From Eledone cirrhosa (lineage: Eukaryota > Mollusca > Cephalopoda > Octopoda > Eledonidae), in contig OZ024742.1 in NCBI GenBank assembly GCA_964016885.1, forward strand, positions 13,670,020-13,734,019: a stretch of DNA of 64,000 nt, given 5' to 3'. The notes below the pieces were generated by a model. The model made no database searches. It had not been told where the DNA came from and saw only the letters and a list, made by a program, of their open reading frames with translations. The translations under genes and the position numbers were made by a program. Shown here piece by piece: positions 1 to 14,200 of the stretch (position 1 is its first letter; each line of letters starts with the position of its first letter).

Positions 1-1249
1 ACACACTGAGACATACACTGATAATACACTGAGACACATACTGAGACACACACTACGACACACACTGAGACATACACTGAGACACACACTGAGACACACA
101 CTGAGACACACTGAAACATACACTGACACATACACTGAGACATGCACTGAGACACTCACTGAGGCACACACTGAGACATACACTGATAAATACACTGAGA
201 CACACACTGAGACACTCACTGAGACATACACTGAGACATAAATTGAGACACACACTGAGACACGCACTGAGACACACACTGAGACACACTGAGACACACA
301 CTGAGACACACACTGAGACATACACTGAGACACACACTGAAACACACACTGAGACACACGCTGAGACATACAGTGAGACACACACTGAGACACACTGAGA
401 CACACAATGAGACACACACTGAGACACACTGAGACATACACTGATACATACACTGAGACACACACTGAGACATACACTGAGACACACACTGAGACATACA
501 CTGAGTCATACACTGAGACATACACTGACATATACACTGAGACATACACTGAGACACACACTGAGACACACACTGAGACATACACTGAGACACACACTGA
601 GACATACATTAAGACACACTCTGAGACATACACTGAGACATACACTGAGACACACTGAGACGTACAGTGAGACACACACTGAGACATACACTGAGACACA
701 CACTGAGACACACACTGAGACACACACTGAGACACACACTGAGACATACACTGAGACACATACTGAGACATACACTGAGACACACACTGAGACATACAAT
801 GAGACATACACTGAGACACACACTGAGACACACACTGAGACACACACTGAGACACACACTGAGACATACACTGAGACACACACTGAGATACACACTGAGA
901 GATACACTGAGACATACACTGAGACACACACTGAGACACACTCTGAGACATACACTGAGACATACACTGAGACACACACTGAGATACACACTGAGACATA
1001 CATTGAGACATACACTGAGACACACACTGAGACACACTCTGAGACACACACTGAGACATACACTGAGACATACACTGAGACACACACTGAGACACACACT
1101 GAGACATACACTGAGACATACACTGAGACATACACTGAGACATACACTGAGACATACACTGACACATACACTGAGACACACACTGAGACACACACTGAGA
1201 CATACACTGAGACACACACTGAGACATACACTGAGACATACACTGAGAC

Positions 1250-1595
1250 ATACACTGAGACACCCACTGAAACACACACTGAGACACAAACTGAGACATA
1301 CACTGATACATACACTGATACATACACTGAGACACACACTGAGACACACACTGAGACATACACTGAGACATACACTGAGACATACATTGAGACACACACT
1401 GAGACACACACTGAGACATACACTGAGACATACACTGAGACATACACTGAGACATACACTGAGACATACACTGAGACACACACTGAAACACACTGAAACA
1501 TACACTGAGACACACACTGAGACACACTGAGACACACACTGAATCATACACTGAGACACACACTGAGACACACACTGAGACACACACTGAGTCAT
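1250..1595. repeat. Minisatellite internal duplication, copy 1
   Basis: The variant series around 1,485-1,595 (CTGAAACACACTGAAACA, a 10-bp unit, a CTGAATCATACA unit, then CTGAGTCATACACTGAGACTCTC) recurs 896 bp downstream at 2,381-2,491 in the same order. This shows a block duplication rather than independent mutation. The left limit of the duplicated block is approximate, because flanking units are near-identical and uninformative. Confidence 0.75.
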
Positions 1596-2145
1596 ACACT
1601 GAGACTCTCACTGAGACACACACTGAGACACACACTGAGACACACACTGAGACACACTCTGAGACACACACTGAGACATACACTGAGACACACACTGAGA
1701 CATATACTGAGACACACACTGAGACACACACTGAGCCATATACTGAGACACACACCCAGACACACACTGAGACACACACTGAGGCATACACTGAGACACA
1801 CACTGAGACACACACTGAGACACACACTGAGACACACACTGAGACATACACTGAGACATACACTGAGACATACACTGAGACACACACTGAGACACACTCT
1901 GAGACACACACTGAGACATACACTGAGGCATACACTGAGACACACACTGAGACACCCACTGAGACATACACTGAGACATACACTGAGACATACAATGAGA
2001 CATACACTGAGACATACACTGACACATACACTGAGACACACACTGAGACACACACTGAGACATACACTGAGACACACACTGAGACATACACTGAGACATA
2101 CACTGAGACACACACTGAGACATACACTGGCACACACACTGAGCC

Positions 2146-2491
2146 ATACACTGAGACATACACTGAGACACCTACTGAGACACACACTGAGACACACACT
2201 GAGACATACACTGAGACATACACTGATACATACACTGAGACACACACTGAGACACACACTGAGACATACACTGAGACATACACTGAGACATACATTGAGA
2301 CACACACTGAGACACACACTGAGACATACACTGAGACATACACTGAGACATACACTGAGACATACACTGAGACACACACTGAAACACACTGAAACATACA
2401 CTGAGACACACACTGAGACACACTGAGACACACACTGAGTCATACACTGAGACACACACTGTGACACACACTGAGACACACACTGAGTCAT
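2146..2491. repeat. Minisatellite internal duplication, copy 2
   Basis: Second copy of the block at about 1,250-1,595, offset 896 bp. It carries the same rare variants in the same order (GAAACACACTGAAACATACA at 2,381 and the GACTCTC unit near 2,500). Small differences are present, such as CTGAGTCATACA where copy 1 has CTGAATCATACA. Just downstream, copy 2 lacks two 12-bp units that copy 1 has. This is consistent with unequal exchange or slippage after duplication (inference). Left limit approximate. Confidence 0.75.
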
Positions 2492-3098
2492 ACACTGAGA
2501 CTCTCACTGAGACACACACTGAGACACACTCTGAGACACACACTGAGACATACCCTGAGACACACACTGAGGCATACACTGAGACACACACTGAGACACA
2601 CACTGAGACACACACTGAGACACACACTGAGACACACTGAGACATACACTGAGACATACACTGAGACACACTGAGACATACACTGAGACACACACTGAGA
2701 CACACACTGAGACACACACTGACACACATTGAGACACACTGAGCCATACACTGAGACACACACTGAGAACACACTGAGACACACACTGAGACACACACTG
2801 AGACATACACTGAGACACACACTGAGACATGACATACACTGAGACACACACTGACACACACACTGAGATACACACTGCGACACACACGTAGACATACACT
2901 GAGACACACACTGAGACATACACTGAGACATAAACTGAGACATACACTGAGACATACACTGAGACATACACTGAGACACACACTGAGTCATACACTGAGA
3001 CACACACTGAGACACACACTGAAACACACACTGAGACACACACGCACACATATGGAATGGTAAATACACACTGAGACACATACACATACACGCACACA

Positions 3099-3211
3099 TA
3101 TGTTCATAGGAGTGCCGCTAGATCTGTGAAATCTTGCATGCATTAATTTCAATCCTTCTTATTATTAACTTTATTGTTTCTTTTCAGGAGTTATGTTGAA
3201 AAATAAATTTC
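3099..3211. other. Unique spacer between minisatellite and satellite
   Basis: A 113-bp AT-rich stretch that is not periodic and separates the two arrays. It contains the palindrome TGCATGCA at 3,135-3,142 and, towards its right end, a 3' splice-site-like string followed by an AATAAA. No ORF of useful length is present. It is the only non-repetitive anchor on the left side of the 60-kb array. Confidence 0.8.
3161..3207 (+). promoter_or_regulatory. Possible 3' splice site and poly(A) signal (weak)
   Basis: ATTATTAAC (3,161-3,169) resembles a branch point. It is followed by a T-rich pyrimidine tract and TTTTCAG ending at 3,187, then GAGTTATGTTGA with an in-frame stop at 3,197-3,199, and AATAAA at 3,202-3,207. 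The order branch point, tract, AG, short exon, stop and AATAAA is what a tiny terminal exon would show. Such strings also arise by chance in AT-rich DNA, and AATAAA is only 15 nt from the AG. No upstream exon lies in this window. Low confidence. Confidence 0.2.
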
Positions 3212-6200
3212 ATTTGGTCATTCCATGAGAGTATCTTGGTCAGTTTATCACCTGCTTGACCCAGCCTCATATCTTGACTTGGTCATTCCATGACAGTATC
3301 TTGGTCAGTCTATCTCCTGTTTGACCCAGCCTCATATCTTGAATTGGTCATTCCATGACAGTATCTTGGTCAGTCTATCTCCTGTTTGACCCAGCCTCAT
3401 ATCTTGACTTGGTCATTCCATGACAGTATCTTGGTCACTCTATCACCTGTTCCACCCAGCCTCATATCTTGACTTGGTCATTCCATGACAGTATCTTGGT
3501 CAGTCTATCACCTGTTTGACCCAGCCTCATATCTTGACTTGGTCATTCCATGACAGTATCTTGGTCAGTTTATCACCTGTTTGACCCAGCCTCATATCTT
3601 GACTTGGTCATTCCATGACAGTATCTTGGTCAGTTTATCACCTGTTTGACCAGGCCTCATATCTTGACTTGGTCATTCCATGACAGTATCTTGGTCAGTT
3701 TATCACCTGTTTGACCCAGCCTCATATCTTGACTTGGTCATTCGATGACAGTATCTCGGTCAGTCTATCTCCTGTTTGACCCAGCCTCATATCTTGACTT
3801 GGTCATTCCATGACAGTATCTTGGTCAGTCTATCTCCTGTTTGACCCAGCCTCATATCTTGACTTGGTCATTCCATGACAGTATCTTGGTCAGTCTATCA
3901 CCTGTTTGACCCAGCCTCATATCTTGACTTGGTCATTCCATGACAGTATCTTGGTCAGTCTATCACCTGTTCCACCCAGCCTCATATCTTGACTTGGTCA
4001 TTCCATGACAGTATCTTGGTCAGTCTATCACCTGTTTCACCCAGCCTCATATCTTGACTTGGTCATTCCATGACAGTATCTTGGTCAGTCTATCACCTGT
4101 TTGACCCAGCCTCATATCTTGACATGGTCATTCCATGACAGTATCGTGGTCAGTCTAGCACCTGTTTGACCCAGCCTCATATCTTGAATTGGTCATTCCA
4201 TGACAGTATCGTGGTCAGTCTATCACATGTTTGACCCAGCCTCATATCTTGACTTGGTCATTCCATGACAGTATCTTGGTCAGTCTATCACCTGTTTGAC
4301 CCAGCCTCATATCTTGACTTGGTCATTCCATGACAGTATCGTGGTCAGTCTATCACATGTTTTACCCAGCCTCATATCTTGAATTGGTCATTCCATGACA
4401 GTATCGTGGTCAGTCTATCACATGTTTGACCCAGCCTCATATCTTGACTTGGTCATTCCATGACAGTATCTTGGTCAGTCTATCACCTGTTTGATCCAGC
4501 CTCATATCTTGACTTGGTCATTCCATGAGAGTATCTTGGTCAGTTTATCACCTGTTTGACCCAGCCTCATATCTTGACTTGGTCATTCCATGACAGTATC
4601 TTGGTCAGTCTATCACCTGTTCCACCCAGCCTCATATCTTAACTTGGTCATTCCATGACAGTATCTTGGTCAGTCTATCACCTGTTTGACCCAGCCTTAT
4701 ATCTTGACTTGGTCATTCCATGACAGTATCTTGGTCAGTTTATCACCTGTTTGACCCAGCCTCATATCTTGACTTGGTCATTCCATGACAGTATCTTGGT
4801 CAGTCTATCACCTGTTTGACCCAGCTTCATATCTTGACTTGGTCATTCCATGACAGTATCTTGGTCAGTCTATCACCTGTTTGACCCAGCCTCATATCTT
4901 GACTTGGTCATTCCATGACAGTATCTTGGTCAGTCTATCACCTGTTCCACCCAGCCTCATATCTTGACTTGGTCATTCCATGACAGTATCTTGGTCAGTC
5001 TATCACCTGTTTGACCCAGCCTCATATCTTGACTTGGTCATTCGATGACAGTATCTTGGTCAGTCTATCACCTGTTTGACCCAGCCTCATATCTTGATTT
5101 TGTCATGGAATGACCGTATCTTGGTCAGTCTATCACCTGTTTGACCCAGCCTCATATCTTGACTTGGTCATTCCATGCCAGTATCGTGGTCAGTCTATCA
5201 CCTGTTTTACCCAGCCTCATATCTTGATTTGGTCATTCCATGACAGTATCGTGGTCAGTCTATCACATGTTTGACCCAGCCTCATATCTTGACTTGGTCA
5301 TTCCATGACAGTATCTTGGTCAGTCTATCACCTGTTTGATCCAGCCTCATATCTTGACTTGGTCATTCCATGACAGTATCTTGGTCAGTCTATCACCTGT
5401 TCCACCCAGCCTCATATCTTAACTTGGTCATTCCATGACAGTATCTTGGTCAGTCTATCACCTGTTTGACGCAGCCTTATATCTTGACTTGGTCATTCCA
5501 TGACAGTATCTTGGTCAGTTTATCACCTGTTTGACCCAGCCTCATATCTTGACTTGGTCATTCCATGACAGTATCTTGGTCAGTCTATCACCTGTTCAAC
5601 CCAGCCTCATATCTTGACTTGGTCATTCCATGACAGTATCTTGGTCAGTCTATCACCTGTTTGACCCAGCCTCATATCTTGACTTGGTCATTCCATGACA
5701 GTATCTTGGTCAGTCTATCACCTGTTTGACCCAGCCTCATATCTTGACTTTGTCATTCCATGACAGTATCTTGGTCAGTCTATCACCTGTTTGACCCAGC
5801 CTCATATCTTGACTTGGTCATTCCATGACAGTATCGTGGTCAGTCTAGCACCTGTTTGACCCAGCCTCATATCTTGACTTGGTCATTCCATGACAGTATC
5901 TTGGTCAGTCTATCACCTGTTTGACCCAGCCTTATATCTTGACTTGGTCATTCCATGACAGTATCTTGGTCAGTCTATCACCTGTTTGACCCAGCCTCAT
6001 ATCTTGATTTGGTCATTCCATGACAGTATCGTGGTCAGTCTATCACCTGTTTGACCCAGCCTCATATCTTGATTTGGTCATTCCATGACAGTATCTTGGT
6101 CAGTTTATCACCTGTTTGACCCAGCCTCATATCTTGACTTGGTCATTCCATGACAGTATCTTGGTCAGTCTATCACCTGTTTGACCCAGCCTCATATCTT

Positions 6201-7427
6201 GACTTGGTCATTCCATGACAGTATCTTGGTCAGTCTATCACCTGTTTGACCCAGCCTTATATCTTGACTTGTTCATTCCATGACAGTATCTTGGTCAGTC
6301 TATCACCTGTTTGACCCAGCCTCATATCTTGATTTGGTCATTCCATGACAGTATCTTGGTCAGTCTATCTCCTGTTTGACCCAGCCTCATATCTTGACTT
6401 GGTCATTCCATGACAGTATCTTGGTCAGTCTATCACCTGTTTGACCCAGCCTCGTATCTCGACTTGGTCATTCCATGACAGTATCTTGGTCAGTCTATCA
6501 CCTGTTTGACCCAGCCTCCTATCTTGACTTGGTCATTCCATGACAGTATCTTGGTCAGTCTATCACCTGTTTGACCCAGCCTCATATCTTGACATGGTCA
6601 TTCCATGACAGTATCTTGGTCAGTCTATCTCCTGTTCCACCCAGCCTCATATCTTGACTTGGTCATTCCTTGAGAGTATCTTGGTCAGTCTATCACCTGT
6701 TTGACCCAGCCTCATATCTTGACTTGGTCATTCCATGACAGTATCGTGGTCAGTCTATCACCTGTTCCACCCAGCCTCATATCTTGACTTGGTCATTCCA
6801 TGACAGTATCTTGGTCAGTCTATCACCTGTTTGACCCAGCCTCATATCTTGACTTGGTCATTCCATGACAGTATCTTGGTCAGTCTATCACCTGTTTGAC
6901 CCAGCCTCATATCTTGACTTGGTCATTCCATGACAGTATCTTGGTCAGTCTATCTCCTGTTTGACCCAGCCTCATATCTTGACTTGGTCATTCCATGACA
7001 GTATCTTGGTCAGTCTATCACATGTTTGACCCAGCCTCATATCTTGATTTGGTCATTCCATGACAGTATCTTGGTCAGTCTATAACCTGTTCCACCCAGC
7101 CTCATATCTTGACTTGGTCATTCCATGACAGTATCTTGGTCAGTCTATCACCTGTTTGACCCAGCCTCATATCTTGACTTGGTCATTCCATGACAGTATC
7201 TTGGTCAGTCTATCACATGTTTGACCCAGCCTCATATCTTGATTTGGTCATTCCATGACAGTATCTTGGTCAGTCTATCACCTGTTCCACCCAGCCTCAT
7301 ATCTTGACTTGGTCATTCCATGACAGTATCTTGGTCAGTCTATCACCTATTCCACCCAGCCTCATATCTTGATTTGGTCATTCCATGACAGTATCTTGGT
7401 CAGTCTATCACCTGTTTGACACAGCCT

Positions 7428-10400
7428 CACATCTTGGTTTGGTCATTCTATGACAGTATCTTGGTCAGTCTATCACCTGTTCCACCCAGCCTCATATCTT
7501 GACTTGGTCATTCCATGACAGTATCTTGGTCAGTCTATCACCTGTTTGACCCAGCCTCATATCTTCACTTGGTCATTCCATGACAGTATCTTGGTCAGTC
7601 TATCACCTGTTTGACACAGCCTCATATCTTGATTTGGTCATTCCATGACAGTATCTTTGTCAGTCTATCACCTGTTCCACCCAGCCTCATATCTTGATTT
7701 GGTCATTCCATGACAGTATCTTGGTCAGTCTATCACCTGTGTGACCCAGCCTCATATCTTGATTTGGTCATTCCATGACAGTATCTTGGTCAGTCTATCA
7801 CCTGTTTGACCCAGCCTTATATCTTGACTTGGTCATTCCATGACAGTATCTTGGTCAGTCTATCACCTGTTTGACCCAGCGTCATATCTTGACTTGGTCA
7901 TTCCATGACAGTATCTTGGTCAGTCTATCACATGTTTGACCCAGCCTCATATCTTGATTTGGTCATTCCATGACAGTATCTTGGTCAGTCTATCACCTGT
8001 TCCACCCAGCCTCATATCTTGACTTGGTCATTCCATGACAGTATCTTGGTCAGTCTATCACCTATTCCACCCAGCCTCATATCTTGATTTGGTCATTACA
8101 TGACAGTATCTTGGTCAGTCTATCACCTGTTTGACACAGCCTCACATCTTGGTTTGGTCATTCCATGACAGTATCTTGGTCAGTCTATCACATGTTCCAC
8201 CCAGCCTCATATCTTGACTTGGTCATTCCATGACAGTATCTTGGTCAGTCTATCACCTGTTTGACCCAGCCTCATATCTTCACTTGGTCATTCCATGACA
8301 GTATCTTGGTCAGTCTATCACCTGTTTGACACAGCCTCATATCTTGATTTGGTCATTCCATGACAGTATCTTTGTCAGTCTATCACCTGTTCCACCCAGC
8401 CTCATATCTTGATTTGGTCATTCCATGACAGTATCTTGGTCAGTCTATCACCTGTTTGACCCAGCCTCATATCTTGATTTGGTCATTCCATGACAGTATC
8501 TTGGTCAGTCTATCACCTGTTTGACCCAGCCTCATATCTTGACTTGGTCATTCCATGACAGTATCTTGGTCAGTCTATCACCTGTTCCACCCAGCCTCAT
8601 ATCTTGATTTGGTCATTCCATGACAGTATCTTGGTCAGTCTATCTCCTGTTTGACCCAGCCTCATATCTTGACTTGGTCATTCCATGACAGTATCTTGGT
8701 CAGTCTATCACCTGTTTGACCCAGCCTCATATCTTGACTTTGTCATTCCATGACAGTATCTTGGTCAGTCTATCACCTGTTTGACCCAGCCTCATATCTT
8801 GACTTGGTCATTCCATGACAGTATCGTGGTCAGTCTAGCACCTGTTTGACCCAGCCTCATATCTTGACTTGGTCATTCCATGACAGTATCTTGGTCAGTC
8901 TATCACCTGTTTGACCCAGCCTTATATCTTGACTTGGTCATTCCATGACAGTATCATGGTCAGTCTATCACCTGTTTGACCCAGCCTCATATCTTGACTT
9001 GGTCATTCCATGACAGTATCTTGGTCAGTCTATCACCTGTTTGACCCAGCCTCATATCTTGATTTGGTCATTCCATGACAGTATCTTGGTCAGTTTATCA
9101 CCTGTTTGACCCAGCCTCATATCTTGACTTGGTCATTCCATGACAGTATCTTGGTCAGTCTATCACCTGTTTGACCCAGCCTCATATCTTGACTTGGTCA
9201 TTCCATGACAGTATCTTGGTCAGTCTATCACCTGTTTGACCCAGCCTTATATCTTGACTTGGTCATTCCATGACAGTATCTTGGTCAGTCTATCACCTGT
9301 TTGACCCAGCCTCATATCTTGATTTGTTCATTCCATGACAGTATCTTGGTCAGTTTATCTCCTGTTTGACCCAGCCTCATATCTTCACTTGGTCATTCCA
9401 TGACATTATCTTGGTCAGTCTATCACCTGTTTGACCCAGCCTCGTATCTTGACTTGGTCATTCCATGACAGTATCTTGGTCAGTCTATCACCTGTTTGAC
9501 CCATCCTCGTATCTCTACTTGGTCATTCCATGACAGTATCTTGGTCAGTCTATCACCTGTTTGACCCAGCCTCATATCTTGACATGGTCATTCCATGACA
9601 GTATCTGGGTCAGTCTATCTCCTGTTCCACCCAGCCTCATATCTTGACTTGGTCATTCCTTGAGAGTATCTTGGTCAGTCTATCACCTGTTTGACCCAGC
9701 CTCATATCTTGACTTGGTCATTCCATGACAGTATCGTGGTCAGTCTATCACCTGTTTAACCCAGCCTCATATCTTCACTTGGTCATTCCATGACAGTATC
9801 TTGGTCAGTCTATCACCTGTTCCACCCAGCCTCATATCTTCACTTGGTCATTCCATGACAGTATCTTGGTCAGTCTATCACCTGTTTGACACAGCCTCAT
9901 ATCTTGATTTGGTCATTCCATGACAGTATCTTTGTCAGTCTATCACCTGTTCCACCCAGCCTCATATCTTGATTTGGTCATTCCATGACAGTATCTTGGT
10001 CAGTCTATCACCTGTTTGACCCAGCCTCATATCTTGATTTGGTCATTCCATGACAGTATCTTGGTCAGTCTATCACCTGTTTGACCCAGCCTCATATCTT
10101 GACTTGGTCATTCCATGACAGTATCTTGGTCAGTCTATCACCTGTTCCACCCAGCCTCATATCTTGATTTGGTCATTCCATGACAGTATCTTGGTCAGTC
10201 TATCTCCTGTTTGACCCAGCCTCATATCTTGACTTGGTCATTCCATGACAGTATCTTGGTCAGTCTATCACCTGTTTGACCCAGCCTCATATCTTGACTT
10301 TGTCATTCCATGACAGTATCTTGGTCAGTCTATCACCTGTTTGACCCAGCCTCATATCTTGACTTGGTCATTCCATGACAGTATCGTGGTCAGTCTAGCA

Positions 10401-11260
10401 CCTGTTTGACCCAGCCTCATATCTTGACTTGGTCATTCCATGACAGTATCTTGGTCAGTCTATCACCTGTTTGACCCAGCCTTATATCTTGACTTGGTCA
10501 TTCCATGACAGTATCTTGGTCAGTCTATCACCTGTTTGACCCAGCCTCATGTCTTGACTTGGTCATTCCATGACAGTATCGTGGTCAGTCTATCACCTGT
10601 TTGACCCAGCCTCATATCTATTTGGTCATTCCATGACAGTATCTTGGTCAGTTTATCACCTGTTTGACCCAGCCTCATATCTTGACTTGGTCATTCCATG
10701 ACAGTATCTTGGTCAGTCTATCACCTGTTTGACCCTGCCTCATATCTTGACTTGGTCATTCCATGACAGTATCTTGGTCAGTCTATCACCTGTTTGACCC
10801 AGCCTTATATCTTGACTTGGTCATTCCATGACAGTATCTTGGTCAGTCTATCACCTGTTTGACCCAGCCTCATATCTTGATTTGTTCATTCCATGACAGT
10901 ATCTTGGTCAGTTTATCTCCTGTTTGACCCAGCCTCATATCTTGACTTGGTCATTCCATGACATTATCTTGGTCAGTCTATCACCTGTTTGACCCAGCCT
11001 CGTATCTTGACTTGGTCATTCCATGACAGTATCTTGGTCAGTCTATCACCTGTTTGACCCAGCCTCGTATCTCTACTTGGTCATTCCATGACAGTATCTT
11101 GGTCAGTCTATGACCTGTTTGACCCAGCCTCATATCTTGACATGGTCATTCCATGACAGTATCTGGGTCAGTCTATCTCCTGTTCCACCCAGCCTCATAT
11201 CTTGACTTGGTCATTCCTTGAGAGTATCTTGGTCAGTCTATCACCTGTTTGACCCAGCCT
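7428..11260. repeat. Satellite higher-order block, 59 monomers, copy 1
   Basis: Rare variants recur 3,833 bp apart: CACATCTTGG at 7,428/11,261 and 8,143/11,976, and the GTATCGTGG-CTAGCACC monomer at 8,821/12,654 and 10,381/14,214. The offset equals 59 monomers with one 63-bp unit inside. Within the block the GTATCGTGG-CTAGCACC monomer also repeats at 1,560 bp (24 monomers: 8,821 and 10,381), so the block is nested. Ends are approximate to one or two monomers. Confidence 0.8.
10572..10634. repeat. Single 63-bp monomer (2-bp deletion)
   Basis: At about 10,615-10,625 the sequence reads CATATCTATTTGGTC where all other monomers have CATATCTTGATTTGGTC or similar, a net loss of two bases. This is the only phase change I can detect by arithmetic between 3,216 and the first 55-bp unit near 52.5 kb, a span of 759 monomers. 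The duplicated block at 11.3-15.1 kb has an intact 65-bp counterpart near 14,450. The deletion is therefore younger than that duplication, or is a consensus error in the assembly. Confidence 0.8.
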
Positions 11261-14200
11261 CACATCTTGGTTTGGTCATTCCATGACAGTATCTTGGTCA
11301 GTCTATCACATGTTCCACCCAGCCTCATATCTTGACTTGGTCATTCCATGACAGTATCTTGGTCAGTCTATCACCTGTTTGACCCAGCCTCATATCTTCA
11401 CTTGGTCATTCCATGACAGTATCTTGGTCAGTCTATCACCTGTTTGACACAGCCTCATATCTTGATTTGGTCATTCCATGACAGTATCTTTGTCAGTCTA
11501 TCACCTGTTCCACCCAGCCTCATATCTTGATTTGGTCATTCCATGACAGTATCTTGGTCAGTCTATCACCTGTTTGACCCAGCCTCATATCTTGATTTGG
11601 TCATTCCATGACAGTATCTTGGTCAGTCTATCACCTGTTTGACCCAGCCTTATATCTTGACTTGGTCATTCCATGACAGTATCTTGGTCAGTCTATCACC
11701 TGTTTGACCCAGCGTCATATCTTGACTTGGTCATTCCATGACAGTATCTTGTTCAGTCTATCACATGTTTGACCCAGCCTCATATCTTGATTTGGTCATT
11801 CCATGACAGTATCTTGGTCAGTCTATCACCTGTTCCACCCAGCCTCATATCTTGACTTGTTCATTCCATGACAGTATCTTGGTCAGTCTATCACCTATTC
11901 CACCCAGCCTCATATCTTGATTTGGTCATTACATGACAGTATCTTGGTCAGTCTATCACCTGTTTGACACAGCCTCACATCTTGGTTTGGTCATTCCATG
12001 ACAGTATCTTGGTCAGTCTATCACATGTTCCACCCAGCCTCATATCTTGACTTGGTCATTCCATGACAGTATCTTGGTCAGTCTATCACCTGTTTGACCC
12101 AGCCTCATATCTTCACTTGGTCATTCCATGACAGTATCTTGGTCAGTCTATCACCTGTTTGACACAGCCTCATATCTTGATTTGGTCATTCCATGACAGT
12201 ATATTTGTCAGTCTATCACCTGTTCCACCCAGCCTCATATCTTGATTTGGTCATTCCATGACAGTATCTTGGTCAGTCTATCACCTGTTTGACCCAGCCT
12301 CATATCTTGATTTGGTCATTCCATGACAGTATCTTGGTCAGTCTATCACCTGTTTGACCCAGCCTCATATCTTGACTTGGTCATTCCATGACAGTATCTT
12401 GGTCAGTCTATCACCTGTTCCACCCAGCCTCATATCTTGATTTGGTCATTCCATGACAGTATCTTGGTCAGTCTATCTCCTGTTTGACCCAGCCTCATAT
12501 CTTGACTTGGTCATTCCATGACAGTATCTTGGTCAGTCTATCACCTGTTTGACCCAGCCTCATATCTTGACTTTGTCATTCCATGACAGTATCTTGGTCA
12601 GTCTATCACCTGTTTGACCCAGCCTCATATCTTGACTTGGTCATTCCATGACAGTATCGTGGTCAGTCTAGCACCTGTTTGACCCAGCCTCATATCTTGA
12701 CTTGGTCATTCCATGACAGTATCTTGGTCAGTCTATCACCTGTTTGACCCAGCCTTATATCTTGACTTGGTCATTCCATGACAGTATCTTGGTCAGTCTA
12801 TCACCTGTTTGACCCAGCCTCATATCTTGACTTGGTCATTCCATGACAGTATCTTGGTCAGTCTATCACCTGTTTGACCCAGCCTCATATCTTGATTTGG
12901 TCATTCCATGACAGTATCTTGGTCAGTTTATCACCTGTTTGACCCAGCCTCATATCTTGAATTGGTCAATTCATGACAGTATCTTGGTCAGTCTATCACC
13001 TGTTTGACCCAGCCTCATATCTTGACTTGGTCATTCCATGACAGTATCTTGGTCAGTCTATCACCTGTTTGACCCAGCCTTATATCTTGACTTGGTCATT
13101 CCATGACAGTATCTTGGTCAGTCTATCACCTGTTTGACCCAGCCTCATATCTTGATTTGTTCATTCCATGACAGTATCTTGGTCAGTTTATCTCCTGTTT
13201 GACCCAGCCTCATATCTTCACTTGGTCATTCCATGACATTATCTTGGTCAGTCTATCACCTGTTTGACCCAGCCTCGTATCTTGACTTGGTCATTCCATG
13301 ACAGTATCTTGGTCAGTCTATCACCTGTTTGACCCAGCCTCGTATCTCTACTTGGTCATTCCATGACAGTATCTTGGTCAGTCTATCACCTGTTTGACCC
13401 AGCCTCATATCTTGACATGGTCATTCCATGACAGTATCTGGGTCAGTCTATCTCCTGTTCCACCCAGCCTCATATCTTGACTTGGTCATTCCTTGAGAGT
13501 ATCTTGGTCAGTCTATCACCTGTTTGACCCAGCCTCATATCTTGACTTGGTCATTCCATGACAGTATCGTTGTCAGTCTATCACCTGTTTGACCCAGCCT
13601 CATATCTTCACTTGGTCATTCCATGACAGTATCTTGGTCAGTCTATCACCTGTTCCACCCAGCCTCATATCTTCACTTGGTCATTCCATGACAGTATCTT
13701 GGTCAGTCTATCACCTGTTTGACACAGCCTCATATCTTGATTTGGTCATTCCATGACAGTATCTTTGTCAGTCTATCACCTGTTCCACCCAGCCTCATAT
13801 CTTGATTTGGTCATTCCATGACAGTATCTTGGTCAGTCTATCACCTGTTTGACCCAGCCTCATATCTTGATTTGGTCATTCCATGACAGTATCTTGGTCA
13901 GTCTATCACCTGTTTGACCCAGCCTCATATCTTGACTTGGTCATTCCATGACAGTATCTTGGTCAGTCTATCACCTGTTCCACCCAGCCTCATATCTTGA
14001 TTTGGTCATTCCATGACAGTATCTTGGTCAGTCTATCTCCTGTTTGACCCAGCCTCATATCTTGACTTGGTCATTCCATGACAGTATCTTGGTCAGTCTA
14101 TCACCTGTTTGACCCAGCCTCATATCTTGACTTTGTCATTCCATGACAGTATCTTGGTCAGTCTATCACCTGTTTGACCCAGCCTCATATCTTGACTTGG

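Larger units (their letters stand above)
1..3098. repeat. 12-bp CA-rich minisatellite (CTGAGACAYACA)n
   Basis: Head-to-tail copies of CTGAGACACACA or CTGAGACATACA fill this stretch. They are interspersed with 10-bp variants (CTGAGACACA) and point variants such as CTGATACATACA, CTGAGTCATACA and CTGAAACACACA. The array is open at the left edge of the window and decays at about 3,030-3,098 into CACGCACACATATG strings. Because 12 is a multiple of three, several frames stay open for hundreds of codons on both strands. The translations are only monotonous Cys-Leu-Ser-Val, Cys-Val-Ser-Gln or Arg-His-Thr-Leu repeats, so I do not call them genes. The 10-bp variants shift the frame repeatedly, which also argues against selection for coding. 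Alternating CA/TG runs could adopt non-B DNA (inference). Confidence 0.95.

Noticed and set aside
1..3098. Telomeric or subtelomeric repeat
   Set aside because: The unit CTGAGACACACA is unlike TTAGGG or related telomere repeats on either strand.
53..3099. Long open frames on both strands in the minisatellite (Cys-Leu-Ser-Val and Arg-His-Thr-Leu repeats)
   Set aside because: The 12-bp period keeps several frames open at once on both strands. The products are pure low-complexity repeats, with frame shifts at each 10-bp unit and no start context or domain.
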